A stretch of 64,000 nucleotides of DNA, taken from Litoreibacter ponti. Lineage in GTDB: Bacteria > Pseudomonadota > Alphaproteobacteria > Rhodobacterales > Rhodobacteraceae. Where the stretch lies: contig NZ_QBKS01000002.1 of NCBI RefSeq assembly GCF_003054285.1, positions 938,501 through 1,002,500 on the forward strand, read 5' to 3'. Numbering within the stretch: the stretch's first letter is position 1; the number at the start of each line of letters is the position of its first letter. Position numbers and translations under genes: made by a program. A model generated the notes under the pieces. It was not told the origin of the DNA and searched no databases. It saw nothing but the letters and a program-made list of their open reading frames with translations. Of the stretch, positions 8,676 through 17,319 are shown piece by piece.

Positions 8676-8776
8676 GTGAAGACCCCAAAGACCCCCGTAT
8701 GTCCGGTAAGATTGCCACCTATGCCCTCCTTGGCATCTTCGCCTTCACCGGTCTGATGATCTGGCTCGGGAGCTGA
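8672..8776 (+). CDS. 34-residue single-span membrane microprotein
   Basis: ATG at 8672 with AAGG seven bases upstream (8661-8664), stop TGA at 8774-8776. The product starts with a polar charged segment (MSEDPKDPRMSGK) followed by one hydrophobic helix of about 19 residues ending 'MIWLGS'. Its start overlaps the stop of the preceding gene remnant (ATGA), and the next gene begins only 3 bases after its stop, so it sits inside a tightly coupled operon. Codon third positions are mostly G/C, as in the neighbours. Function unknown; likely inner membrane with a cytoplasmic N terminus. Confidence 0.6.
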   Translation: MSEDPKDPRMSGKIATYALLGIFAFTGLMIWLGS

Positions 8777-8779
8777 CAG

Positions 8780-9370
8780 GTGGTCACCCTGCCTTTCCAT
8801 CCACTTGAAGTGCGCGAGTCCGAGCATCGCGTCTACCGGCTTTTCACCATTGATCTGGCGACCCATCATATCCCCGCCTTCACCCGGCCCAAGCTCAACA
8901 ATACCGGCGGCTATGATTACCCGCTGCGCGATGCCCTAGGGCTGTCGGAGCTTGACGACAGCCAGGTTCAGATCCTCAGGCTCAGCGAGCTGGGGGAGCT
9001 TGGCCTGACAGGCTACCTCATCGAGGGGCTAGGTATTTCCGAGGCCGATCTCGAAGCCAATGCGGAACGGCTCGATGCCTTGGAGGGTCACGTCGCGGTT
9101 CTGCCCTCGCGGGCCTTTTCTGGACCCGCTTTGATCGTGCCGACACCGCCGGTCGCATTGGTCGGCGCATATGCAGAGCATGAGGCGGCAACGGACTTCA
9201 CCACACTTACCTCTGCGGCGGCGAAACCCGCGCCCCAGCCCGACCCGGTCGCGCCGCCGCCCGTACCCCGTGCGGCGACCCCGCTGTGGTACTGGATCGT
9301 GGGCGTGGTCTCTGCGCTGATCATCCTTTACACGCTCTTTGTGATTTTCTTCTCCGGAGGCGCGAGCTGA
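8780..9370 (+). CDS. Conserved-looking hypothetical protein with C-terminal membrane anchor
   Basis: 196 residues from a GTG at 8780, three bases after the microprotein stop; the dihydroorotase-like gene begins one base after its own stop. The first 110 residues are soluble and Leu/Glu-rich. A Pro/Ala-rich linker (about 145-165, with 'PAPQPDPVAPPPVP') leads to one strong membrane helix at about 169-191, so this is a tail-anchored protein facing the cytoplasm. I do not recognise the domain. Its position between pyrB and the dihydroorotase homologue suggests co-transcription with pyrimidine genes but does not prove a role in the pathway. Confidence 0.72.
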   Translation: MVTLPFHPLEVRESEHRVYRLFTIDLATHHIPAFTRPKLNNTGGYDYPLRDALGLSELDDSQVQILRLSELGELGLTGYLIEGLGISEADLEANAERLDALEGHVAVLPSRAFSGPALIVPTPPVALVGAYAEHEAATDFTTLTSAAAKPAPQPDPVAPPPVPRAATPLWYWIVGVVSALIILYTLFVIFFSGGAS

Positions 9371-9371
9371 C

Positions 9372-10661
9372 ATGTCCGAGCTGGTTTTGACCAATGCGCG
9401 CCTTATCGATCCGGATGCGGGAACCGAGGCGCCGGGCCATCTGCACATCAAGGATGGGCGGATAAACGAAATATTAGCTCAAGATATTGATATATCTGCA
9501 AAGTTTACAGCTGTTAACTCGCTCGATTGCGGCGGCAAGGTTCTGGCCCCGGGCATCATCGATATCGGCGTAAAGGTCTGCGAGCCCGGCGAGCGCCACA
9601 AGGAAAGTTTCCGCACCGCCGGGCGCGCCGCGGCCGCAGGCGGCGTCACCACCATGGTCACCCGCCCCGACACGATCCCAACCGTCGATACGCCGGAGAC
9701 GCTGGAATTCGCCAAACGACGCGGCACCGTGATCGCCCCTTTGCGGATCGCGCCGATGGCCGCGCTGACCAAGGACCGTCAAGGGCGCGAGATGGTCGAG
9801 ATGGGGTTTTTGATGGACGCAGGCGCGGTGGCGTTTTCCGATGGCGATAACGTGGTGACCGACCCCAAGGTTTTGAGCCGCGCAATGACATATGCCCGCT
9901 CGCTGGGCGCGCTGGTGATGGGACACCCGCAAGATCCCGGGCTCAGCGCCGGCGCTGCGGTGACATCGGGCAAGTTCGCCTCGCTGCGCGGGCTTCCAGC
10001 GGTGTCGCCAATGGCGGAGCGGATGGGGCTGGAGCGGGATTTGGCACTCGTTGAGATGACCGGCGTGCGCTACCACGCCGACCAGCTGTCCACCGCCGCC
10101 AGCCTGCCCGCGCTGGAACGCGCCAAGGCTGCGGGGCTGGACGTGACGGCGGGGGTTTCGATCCACCACCTGACGCTGAACGAGCTGGATGTGGGCGACT
10201 ACCGCACCTTCTTCAAAGTGAAGCCGCCTCTGCGGTCCGAGGACGACCGGCTTGCCATGGTGGAGGCCGTGGCGTCGGGCCTGATCGACGTGGTGTGTTC
10301 GATGCACACACCGCAGGACGAAGAAAGCAAGCGGCTGCCGTTCGAGGAAGCGGCCTCGGGTGCGGTCGGGTTGCAAACCTTGCTGCCCGCCGCGATGCGG
10401 CTGGTCCATGCGGGTGTCGATCTGCCGACCCTGTGGCGCGCGTTGTCCTTGAACCCGGCCAAGCGGCTGGGTCTGGAGGGCGGCCGCCTAGAGGAAGGCG
10501 CGCCCGCCGATCTGGTGCTGTTCGATCCCGACGCGCCGTTTGTGCTGGACCGCGAGACGCTGTTTTCGAAATCCAAGAACACACCTTTCGACGGTCAGCG
10601 GATGCAGGGCCGGGTGCTGCGCACCTTCGTGGGTGGCACAGAGGTCTACGCCCGTGCCTGA
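9372..10661 (+). CDS. Dihydroorotase-like protein, predicted non-catalytic (PyrC'/PyrX type)
   Basis: 429 residues, clearly of the class I dihydroorotase/amidohydrolase fold: 'GGVTTMVTRPDT', 'HHLTLNELDVGDYRTFFKVK', and a C-terminal 'LSLNPAKRLGL'. The metal and catalytic residues are gone. The canonical D-x-H-x-H-x-R segment reads D64-I-G66-V-K68-V-C70, so both metal histidines and the substrate Arg are replaced; the later 'TDHAPH' box reads 'CSMHTPQ', with Met311 replacing the catalytic Asp. Such inactive homologues are known in Pseudomonas to be needed for assembly of active PyrB. Linkage to pyrB fits that role. Automatic annotation would probably call it pyrC; an active dihydroorotase should exist elsewhere in the genome. 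Confidence 0.88.
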   Translation: MSELVLTNARLIDPDAGTEAPGHLHIKDGRINEILAQDIDISAKFTAVNSLDCGGKVLAPGIIDIGVKVCEPGERHKESFRTAGRAAAAGGVTTMVTRPDTIPTVDTPETLEFAKRRGTVIAPLRIAPMAALTKDRQGREMVEMGFLMDAGAVAFSDGDNVVTDPKVLSRAMTYARSLGALVMGHPQDPGLSAGAAVTSGKFASLRGLPAVSPMAERMGLERDLALVEMTGVRYHADQLSTAASLPALERAKAAGLDVTAGVSIHHLTLNELDVGDYRTFFKVKPPLRSEDDRLAMVEAVASGLIDVVCSMHTPQDEESKRLPFEEAASGAVGLQTLLPAAMRLVHAGVDLPTLWRALSLNPAKRLGLEGGRLEEGAPADLVLFDPDAPFVLDRETLFSKSKNTPFDGQRMQGRVLRTFVGGTEVYARA

Positions 10662-11265
10662 GATCACTTCCGCCCCCGAATTACTCGCGCTGGTCGCCGT
10701 ACTGGCCTACCTGCTGGGCTCGGTGCCCTTTGGCCTTGTGATCGCCCGCCTGCTGGGTCTGGGCGATTTGCGAGCCATCGGCTCGGGAAACATCGGGGCG
10801 ACCAACGTGCTGCGCACGGGCTCCAAGGGCGGCGCGCTCGCCACTCTGGTGCTGGACGCGGGCAAGGGCGGCATTGCCGTTCTGGTCGCGCGGGCTCTCG
10901 TGGGTGAGGACGCGGCGCAGCTGGCAGGATTTGCGGCCTTCTTCGGCCATGTCTTCCCGGTCTGGCTGAAATTTCAGGGTGGCAAGGGCGTGGCGACCTA
11001 TCTGGGCACGCTGCTGGCCCTCGCCTTCCCGGTCGGTTTGGCCGCCTGCCTGACATGGCTCGCCTTCGCGCTGCTGTTCCGTATCTCGTCGCTCGCAGCG
11101 CTTGCCGCCGCAGCGCTTGTGCCAATGTGGCTGCAGGTGCTGGGCCTGCCGGAGTTCACCCTGCTCGCCCTTGCCCTTGGCGCACTGATCTGGGTGCGCC
11201 ATGCGGGCAACATCCGCCGCATCCTCAAAGGCACCGAGAAGAAGATCGCGCTGAAGAAGGAATAG
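10654..11265 (+). CDS. plsY: Acyl-phosphate:glycerol-3-phosphate acyltransferase
   Basis: 203 residues from the GTG at 10654, which overlaps the end of the previous gene by 8 bases. PlsY transfers an acyl group from acyl-phosphate to glycerol-3-phosphate, the first step of phospholipid synthesis, in the inner membrane. All three signature loops are visible: 'GSGNIGATNVLR', 'FGHVFPVWLKFQGGKGVAT' and 'RHAGNIRRILKGTEKK'. Several hydrophobic helices separate them. It belongs to the pyrB-to-plsY transcription unit. Confidence 0.96.
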   Translation: MPEITSAPELLALVAVLAYLLGSVPFGLVIARLLGLGDLRAIGSGNIGATNVLRTGSKGGALATLVLDAGKGGIAVLVARALVGEDAAQLAGFAAFFGHVFPVWLKFQGGKGVATYLGTLLALAFPVGLAACLTWLAFALLFRISSLAALAAAALVPMWLQVLGLPEFTLLALALGALIWVRHAGNIRRILKGTEKKIALKKE

Positions 11266-11268
11266 GTC

Positions 11269-11697
11269 ATGAGGCCGTTCGCAGCTTTGAAATCCTGCCT
11301 TTTGAAGTCTTTCCGCTGGCGCGGTCGCGCGCCGCGCTCCGAATTCTGGTGGTTCCTGCTGGTCTATTCGGCCGGGTTCTGGGTCGCGCTGATCGAGACG
11401 TTGATGCGCCCGGACGAGGTGGTGACCGAGGACGATGTCGGCCCAATGCTGATCTACATGATGGTCTTGTTCCTGCCGATGCTGGCGGTCATGGCGCGCC
11501 GCTTGCATGACAAGGGGCTGACGGCGTGGCTCATGTTTTTGCTGCTGCTGCCCTTCGGGCAAGTCGCGCTGTTGATCCTCGCGGCCCTGCCCGGGGATCG
11601 TGGCCCGAACGCCCACGGCCCGGACCCGCTGGGTCGCGAGCGCGAGGCGCTGACCTATGGCAGCTCCCGCATCCCGGTGGTGCGCGACGATGACTAG
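11269..11697 (+). CDS. DUF805 family membrane protein
   Basis: 142 residues with the DUF805 hallmark near the N terminus ('SFRWRGRAPRSEFWWF'), followed by hydrophobic helices at about 27-47, 61-80 and 88-105. The family motif 'ARRLHDKG' is in the middle. DUF805 proteins are small inner-membrane proteins of unknown function. The ATG lies 3 bases after the plsY stop. Its TAG overlaps the stop of the opposing gene in CTAG (11694-11697), leaving no intergenic space. Confidence 0.85.
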   Translation: MRPFAALKSCLLKSFRWRGRAPRSEFWWFLLVYSAGFWVALIETLMRPDEVVTEDDVGPMLIYMMVLFLPMLAVMARRLHDKGLTAWLMFLLLLPFGQVALLILAALPGDRGPNAHGPDPLGREREALTYGSSRIPVVRDDD

Positions 11698-13064
11698 TAG
11701 GCGTATTCGTCGTAGATACGGCTCAGGTCACCGCCCCATTCGCCATGGTACTTCTCAAGCAGCTCGTCGGCGGGGGTCTTGCCGCTCTCAATGCTCTCTT
11801 TCAGCGCGTTGAGGAAATGCGTCTCGTCGGGCACCAGCCCGCCCGCACCGGGCTTTTCGCGGTTCTTCAGCCCCAGCTCGGAAATAGCGACGACTTCGCG
11901 CGCGAGGTCGTGCATCTTTATCCCATTCACCTCTGCCGCGAGCCCATCCACGGAGGCCGCGATGCGTAGGCCTTCGCGGGTCTCGGCGTCCCAGCCCTTG
12001 CACAGGTCCCACGCCGCATCGAGCGCCGTTTGATCGTAGAGCAGTCCGACCCAGAAGGCAGGCAGCGCACACAGGCGCCGCCACGGACCGCCATCGGCCC
12101 CGCGCATTTCGATGAATTGCTTGATGCGGGCCTCCGGGAACACCGTCGTCAAATGGTCGGCCCAGTCTGACAGCAGCGGCTTCTCGCCCGGCAGCGCGGG
12201 CAGCTCGCCCTTCAGGAAGTCGCGGAAAGACTGGCCGAGCGCATCGATATAGACCCCGTCGCGGTAGACGAAATACATCGGCACATCGAGCACGTATTGC
12301 ACCCAGGCCTCGAACCCGAAGCCGTCCTCAAAGACGAAGGGCAGCATGCCGGTGCGGTCGGCATCCAGATCGCGCCAGATGCGCGAGCGCCATGATTTGT
12401 GCCCGTTGGGCTTGCCCTCGAAGAATGGCGAATTGGCAAACAGCGCGACCGCCACGGGCTGCAGCGCCAGCGAGACGCGCAGTTTTTGCACCATATCGGC
12501 CTCGGATCCGAAATCGAGGTTCACCTGCACGGTGCAGGTGCGGCGCATCATGGCGGTGCCCATGGTGCCGACCTTTTCCATGTAGTTGTTCATCAGCTTG
12601 TAGCGGCCCTTGGGCATCAGCGGCATCTGCTCGTGAGTCCATTCCGGCGCGGCGCCGAGGCCGATGAACTTCACGCCGATCTCGTCGGCCACGGATTTGA
12701 CCTCGGCCAGATGGGAATTCACCTCGTCGCAGGTCTGGTGCACGGTCTCGAGCGGGGCACCCGACAGCTCGAGCGCGCCGCCGGGTTCCAGCGAGACGTT
12801 TGCGCCATCCTTGGTCAGACCGATGATGTTCCCGTCTTCCTCCACCGGTGCCCACTCGAAACGATCGCGCAAGCCGGTCAAAACCGCCTTGATCGAGCGC
12901 TCGCCGTCATATGGCAGCGGCTTGTGGGTGTCTTGGCAGAAGCCGAATTTCTCGTGCTCGGTGCCGATGCGCCAAGCCTCACGCGGCTTGCAGCCGTCGC
13001 TCAGAAGCTCTGCGAGTTGGTCATGATGGGTGATCGGGCCGCCGCCGGACTGGGGAATGGACAT
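11694..13064 (-). CDS. gshA: Glutamate-cysteine ligase (plant/alphaproteobacterial type)
   Basis: 456 residues. It catalyses ATP-dependent joining of glutamate and cysteine, the first step of glutathione synthesis. The N terminus carries 'EHEKFGF', and the substrate-binding region shows 'LEPGGALELSGAPL' and 'EMRGADGG'; these belong to the GCL2/plant-type family used by alphaproteobacteria rather than the E. coli type. Length matches the family. The ATG start at 13064 is preceded by a GA-rich ribosome site. Its promoter probably lies in the 58-base gap after the membrane-protein gene at 13123. Confidence 0.95.
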   Translation of the reverse strand: MSIPQSGGGPITHHDQLAELLSDGCKPREAWRIGTEHEKFGFCQDTHKPLPYDGERSIKAVLTGLRDRFEWAPVEEDGNIIGLTKDGANVSLEPGGALELSGAPLETVHQTCDEVNSHLAEVKSVADEIGVKFIGLGAAPEWTHEQMPLMPKGRYKLMNNYMEKVGTMGTAMMRRTCTVQVNLDFGSEADMVQKLRVSLALQPVAVALFANSPFFEGKPNGHKSWRSRIWRDLDADRTGMLPFVFEDGFGFEAWVQYVLDVPMYFVYRDGVYIDALGQSFRDFLKGELPALPGEKPLLSDWADHLTTVFPEARIKQFIEMRGADGGPWRRLCALPAFWVGLLYDQTALDAAWDLCKGWDAETREGLRIAASVDGLAAEVNGIKMHDLAREVVAISELGLKNREKPGAGGLVPDETHFLNALKESIESGKTPADELLEKYHGEWGGDLSRIYDEYAY

Positions 13065-13122
13065 GTGCGAAGGGCTCCGTCTGAACTGTTTGGTCTAGGC
13101 GTGCTGGGATTTGCGCGCGATG

Positions 13123-13647
13123 TCAATGCAACTGCGCCCGCTGTTTCGCCCAGATCACGAAACTCGCATTGGCGGTTGAGCCCATGGCCTTGATCGCGGT
13201 ATCGAAATCCACGCCTTTGAGCGGGGCGAGCGCATCGAAGAGCTGATCCGCGCCCTCTGCCGAGTTCGGGATCACCAGCCGCCCGCCGCCGTTTTCTTCG
13301 AGCAGCCAGTGTACATCTTCCACCGCAGGGCCCTTGTCCGTGGTCAGGATGGTGACCCGTGCGAGATCGTTGATCGACACCGCCCCGCCCTCATAGGGCG
13401 CGAAATAGGTGATCTGGCGCTCATCGACCTCGACCACGCCCGGGCCGTCATGGTCTTGCGCGCTGAGCCTGATGCGGCGCCATGCCCCTCCGGCCCATCC
13501 CCCACCGATAATGGCCAGGATGATCCCAATGGCCGACCAGAACAGGCTGCTGCTGGTCACGATCCAGATGCCAAGGATGGCAAGGAGTCCGCCCGCGATC
13601 ACCTCCGCGTAGCGGGTAAAGAACGTAACGATTTCGGGGCGGATCAT
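13123..13647 (-). CDS. Hypothetical membrane protein downstream of rsmE
   Basis: 174 residues from an ATG that overlaps the rsmE stop (ATGA at 13644-13647). Two close hydrophobic segments at about 17-33 and 35-51 form a hairpin anchor, followed by a soluble cytoplasmic domain of about 115 residues containing 'VDERQITYFAPYEGG' and 'VHWLLEENGGGRLVIP'. The layout resembles small PH-like or YcxB-like membrane proteins, but I cannot assign a family. Coupling to rsmE implies co-translation. No catalytic motif is visible. Confidence 0.75.
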   Translation of the reverse strand: MIRPEIVTFFTRYAEVIAGGLLAILGIWIVTSSSLFWSAIGIILAIIGGGWAGGAWRRIRLSAQDHDGPGVVEVDERQITYFAPYEGGAVSINDLARVTILTTDKGPAVEDVHWLLEENGGGRLVIPNSAEGADQLFDALAPLKGVDFDTAIKAMGSTANASFVIWAKQRAQLH

Positions 13648-14363
13648 GTCCAGTCTCCAAGTGCCTGCTGCCACAGCGCCAATGCCGCAACGGCGGCGGT
13701 GTCGGCACGCAGGATGCGCGGGCCAAGGCTGATGGCATGGCCCAACTCGCGCAGGCGGGCGCGCTCGGGCTCGGAAAAGCCGCCTTCGGGACCGATGACG
13801 ATCGCCCAAGGCCCTTGTGGCAGTTGAGACAAGTCGGTGGCCGCGCCCGCGAGCGTCTCGTCGCAGAATAGAAGGTGCCTGTCCGGCGGCCAGTTGTCGA
13901 GCACCGCGCCTAGCTTCGCCAGCTCGGCCACCTCCGGCACGTAAGTTCCGCCGCATTGCTCCGCCGCCTCGATGGCGTGGGCCTGCAGCTTGTCCTGGCG
14001 GATACGCTCGGAATTGGTGAACTCGGTCGAGACCGGCAGAACGCGCGCCGCGCCCATCTCGGCGGCCTTTTCGACGATGAAGTCGGTGCGCGCCTTCTTG
14101 ATTGGCGCGAAGAATAGCCAGAGGTCGGGCGGCATCTGCAATGGCAGGGTCTGCGCCTCGCACACGACCATGCCACGCCGCTTGGCGGCGTCGACCACCC
14201 GCGCGGTCCATTCGCCATCGCGCGAATTGAACAGCGCAATGCGGTCATCCACCTTCAGGCGCATGACATTGAACAGGTAATTTGCCTGCGGCTGCGTCAT
14301 CGGGACGGATTGTCCCGCGCCCAAATCGTGGTCTACAAACAGCCGTATCTTCGCGCGTTCCAT
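13644..14363 (-). CDS. rsmE: 16S rRNA (uracil1498-N3)-methyltransferase
   Basis: 239 residues with a PUA-like N-terminal domain and a SPOUT methyltransferase domain. The knotted SAM-binding motifs 'VIGPEGGFSEPE' and 'LGPRILRADTA' are visible near the C terminus. The enzyme methylates U1498 of 16S rRNA. The ATG at 14363 begins the 'ERAKIRLFV' N terminus typical of alphaproteobacterial homologues; a much longer upstream extension of this frame runs antisense to ubiA and was rejected. The gene is divergent from ubiA with only 12 bases between starts, so each promoter must lie inside the other gene. Confidence 0.95.
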   Translation of the reverse strand: MERAKIRLFVDHDLGAGQSVPMTQPQANYLFNVMRLKVDDRIALFNSRDGEWTARVVDAAKRRGMVVCEAQTLPLQMPPDLWLFFAPIKKARTDFIVEKAAEMGAARVLPVSTEFTNSERIRQDKLQAHAIEAAEQCGGTYVPEVAELAKLGAVLDNWPPDRHLLFCDETLAGAATDLSQLPQGPWAIVIGPEGGFSEPERARLRELGHAISLGPRILRADTAAVAALALWQQALGDWT

Positions 14364-14375
14364 GGGGCCGACCTT

Positions 14376-15341
14376 ATGACCGAGACAAGCCAAGTTCCAG
14401 AGGGGCAAGTCATTGATGCGGTGCCGCAGAACTGGGTGGACACATGGGCCCCGGTCTGGAGCCGCCCCTATCTTCGCCTCAGTCGCGCCGACCGGCCCAT
14501 CGGCACCTGGCTGCTGCTGCTGCCCTGCTGGTGGGGCGTTCTTCTGGCGGCGGGGGCCGATCCGAAGGGTCTGGCCCTGTTCGATCTCTGGATCATCGCC
14601 GGCTGCGCCATGGGGGCGTTCCTGATGCGCGGTGCGGGCTGCACTTGGAACGACATCTCCGACCGGGAGTTCGACGCGCAGGTGGCGCGCACCAAGTCGC
14701 GGCCGATCCCCTCGGGCCAGGTCACGGCGAGGCAGGCGGCAGTCTGGATGGTTATCCAGGCTCTGCTGGCGCTTGGTATCCTGCTGACGTTCAAAGCGGC
14801 GGCCATCGCGCTTGGGATCCTCGCACTGCTGCCCGTGGCGATCTACCCGTTTGCCAAGCGGTTCACCTGGTGGCCGCAGGTCTTTCTGGGGCTGGCCTTC
14901 AACTGGGGCGCGCTTCTGGCCTGGGCGGCGCATACCGGCAGCCTGAGTGCGGCTCCGTTCGTGCTGTATCTGGCGGGGATCGCCTGGACGCTGTTCTACG
15001 ACACAATCTATGCCCATCAGGACACCGAGGATGATGCCCTGATCGGGGTGAAATCCACCGCGCGGCTCTTCGGGGAAGACAGCCCCAAATGGCTGCGCGC
15101 CTTCATGGTGGCGGCGGTGGTCTTGATGAGCGCCGCGGTGATCATCGCGCTGGTGCCCGAGCGCAATGTGATCGCGCTGACCCTTGCGCTGGCCGGGGTC
15201 TGGGCCTTTGGCTGGCACATGGTCTGGCAACTGCGCCGCCTCGATACGGATGACCCAGAGAATTGCATGCGGCTCTTTCGGTCCAACCGCGACGCCGGGC
15301 TCATCCCCACGCTGTTTCTTGCCGCCGCCGCGCTCCTGTGA
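14376..15341 (+). CDS. ubiA: 4-hydroxybenzoate polyprenyltransferase
   Basis: 321 residues. It attaches the isoprenoid tail to 4-hydroxybenzoate in ubiquinone synthesis at the inner membrane. The two Asp-rich motifs are present: 'NDISDREFDAQVARTKSRP' near residue 110 and 'YDTIYAHQDTEDD' near 210, with about eight hydrophobic helices. I chose the ATG at 14376 because the upstream in-frame start at 14310 would lie inside rsmE. The family N terminus 'DTWAPVWSRPYLRLSRADRPIG' follows shortly after. Confidence 0.96.
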   Translation: MTETSQVPEGQVIDAVPQNWVDTWAPVWSRPYLRLSRADRPIGTWLLLLPCWWGVLLAAGADPKGLALFDLWIIAGCAMGAFLMRGAGCTWNDISDREFDAQVARTKSRPIPSGQVTARQAAVWMVIQALLALGILLTFKAAAIALGILALLPVAIYPFAKRFTWWPQVFLGLAFNWGALLAWAAHTGSLSAAPFVLYLAGIAWTLFYDTIYAHQDTEDDALIGVKSTARLFGEDSPKWLRAFMVAAVVLMSAAVIIALVPERNVIALTLALAGVWAFGWHMVWQLRRLDTDDPENCMRLFRSNRDAGLIPTLFLAAAALL

Positions 15342-15417
15342 TTGAACATCGCGCGCGCGCCCGTTACGAACAATCCTGTGCCGCATCCGGCGCAATCGAC
15401 CACGGTACACTTCGCCC

Positions 15418-17319
15418 ATGAGACTGAAGACTATCGCAGCTTTTGTCGTCGCCGCTGGCCTGTCGGTCGGGGGGGCGTATCTTGCGTCCGGATGGGTTGA
15501 GCAGCGCTCCGCCGCGGCTGTCACCTCGACCCTGATCGACGGCGAGCACGAATATATCTCGGTCACGACAGATGGTCTTTTGGTGGCGCTCGGCGGGCAG
15601 GCCCCGGACGAGGCCACCCGGTTTCGCATCGTCTCCGCCGTCGGCCGCGTCGTCGATCCCGACCGCATCGTAGACAATATGGATGTCCGGGCCGCGACCC
15701 AGATCGAGGCCCCGCGCTTCTCGGTGGAAATGCTGCGCAACGGGGATGGGATTTCGCTGATCGGGCTCGTGCCCGAACGCGGGGATGAGGCGGAAAGCGA
15801 AATCGCCATTGTCGAACGGCTGTCGGACGTCGCGGGCGAGGGTGGCGTGACGAATATGCTCGAAAGTGCCAGCTACCCCGTTCCGTTGAATTGGGACCGC
15901 GCGCTGGACTTTGCCATCGACGCGCTCCGCGAGCTAGAGCGCTCGAAGATCTCTGTTTCGGCTGATCTGGTCGAAATCACCGCGATATCGAATAGCCCCG
16001 AAGATCAGCGCAACATCGAAAGCCGGCTTGCACGGCGCGGGCCGGAAGGCGTGCGGCTCGCTTTGCGCATCTCCGCGCCGCGCCCAGTTATTACACCGTT
16101 TACCCTGCGCTTTACGCTGGATGCGGAGGGCCGCGCGGCCTTCGATGCCTGCTCCGCCGACACACCCGCCAGCCGGTCACGCATCCTGCGTGCGGCGACC
16201 GAGGCAGGGCAGATCGAAAAGCCCGATTGCGCCATCGGGCTGGGCGTGCCCTCCCCGAACTGGGCGGAGGCGGTCGAGATTGCTATTGCTGGCCTAAAAG
16301 ATATGGGCGGTGGGTCGCTGACATTTTCGGATGCGGACGTCACGCTGATCGCGCTCGACACGACGCCGCAGGGCACATTTGACCGGGTTGTGGGCGAAAT
16401 CGACGCCGCCTTGCCCGACGTCTTTTCGATGCATGCGGTCTTGCCGGAAAAGGTCGAGGTGAATGCCGAGGGCGAAGACCTGATCCCGGAGTTCACCGCG
16501 ACCCGCAGCCCTGAAGGACTGGTCCAGCTGCGCGGCCGTCTCAACGATGACAGCATCGAGCAGATCGTCGGCTCCTTCGCGCGCGCTCAGTTCGGGTCGG
16601 ACAACGTCTATCTGGCAACGCGTGATGACCCGGGGCTGCCACAGAATTGGGCCGTGCGCGTGCTCGCCGCATTGGAAGGCCTCGCCACTCTGGAAAACGG
16701 CTCTGCACTGGTGCAGGAAGACTACGTCGAAATTCGCGGCACAACGGGCGACAAGCAAGCGTCGGACACGATCTCGCGCATGTTGGCCGACAAGCTGGGC
16801 GATGCGGAGAATTTCGAGCTGTTCGTGCGCTATGACGAGCTACTCGACACGACGCTGAACATCCCGACGCCAGAGGAATGCGTCAGCCGCATCAACACAA
16901 TCATCGACGGCGCCAAGATCGTGTTCGAGCCGTCATCTTCGGAGATTACCCCGGATGCCAGCCGCACCATCGACCGCATCGCGGAGATCGCGCGGCAATG
17001 CGAGCGGGTGAAGATGGAGATCGGCGGGCACACCGACAGCCAGGGCCGCGAAGTGATGAACGAAGAGCTGAGCCAGCAGCGCGCCGATGCCGTGCTGGCC
17101 GCGCTTCTGTCGCGGCGGGTGCTGACGGGCAACATGACCGCGCGCGGCTATGGTGAGGCACAACCGATTGCGGACAATTCGACCGAAGAGGGCCGCGAAG
17201 CCAACCGGCGCATCGAGTTCAAGCTGTTGACAGATGCCCGCGCTGCGGCCACACCCGAGGCACCGGCCGAGGATGGCACGGCCGAGACTTCAGAAGAGAC
17301 CGAGACCCCCAGTGAATAG
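15418..17319 (+). CDS. OmpA-family envelope protein with three internal repeats
   Basis: 633 residues. An N-terminal signal or anchor (about 5-24) is followed by three related segments of about 125 residues, each ending in a helix beginning with Asn-Trp (Trp159, Trp282, Trp411) and then a short strand region. This resembles repeated BON-like domains. The C-terminal OmpA domain (about 480-606) carries 'GGHTDSQGREVMNEELSQQR', with Asp540 and Arg555 in the peptidoglycan-binding positions. An acidic Ala/Glu/Thr tail ends the protein. It should tether the envelope to peptidoglycan. The following gene starts inside its last codons, so the two are probably a functional pair. Confidence 0.88.
   Translation: MRLKTIAAFVVAAGLSVGGAYLASGWVEQRSAAAVTSTLIDGEHEYISVTTDGLLVALGGQAPDEATRFRIVSAVGRVVDPDRIVDNMDVRAATQIEAPRFSVEMLRNGDGISLIGLVPERGDEAESEIAIVERLSDVAGEGGVTNMLESASYPVPLNWDRALDFAIDALRELERSKISVSADLVEITAISNSPEDQRNIESRLARRGPEGVRLALRISAPRPVITPFTLRFTLDAEGRAAFDACSADTPASRSRILRAATEAGQIEKPDCAIGLGVPSPNWAEAVEIAIAGLKDMGGGSLTFSDADVTLIALDTTPQGTFDRVVGEIDAALPDVFSMHAVLPEKVEVNAEGEDLIPEFTATRSPEGLVQLRGRLNDDSIEQIVGSFARAQFGSDNVYLATRDDPGLPQNWAVRVLAALEGLATLENGSALVQEDYVEIRGTTGDKQASDTISRMLADKLGDAENFELFVRYDELLDTTLNIPTPEECVSRINTIIDGAKIVFEPSSSEITPDASRTIDRIAEIARQCERVKMEIGGHTDSQGREVMNEELSQQRADAVLAALLSRRVLTGNMTARGYGEAQPIADNSTEEGREANRRIEFKLLTDARAAATPEAPAEDGTAETSEETETPSE

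Noticed and set aside
13644..15809. Very long minus-strand reading frame running from rsmE through ubiA into the OmpA-like gene
   Set aside because: Only the last 240 codons are rsmE. The rest is antisense to well-supported genes and is compositionally biased (His, Arg, Gln-rich), the usual shadow frame in high-GC DNA.
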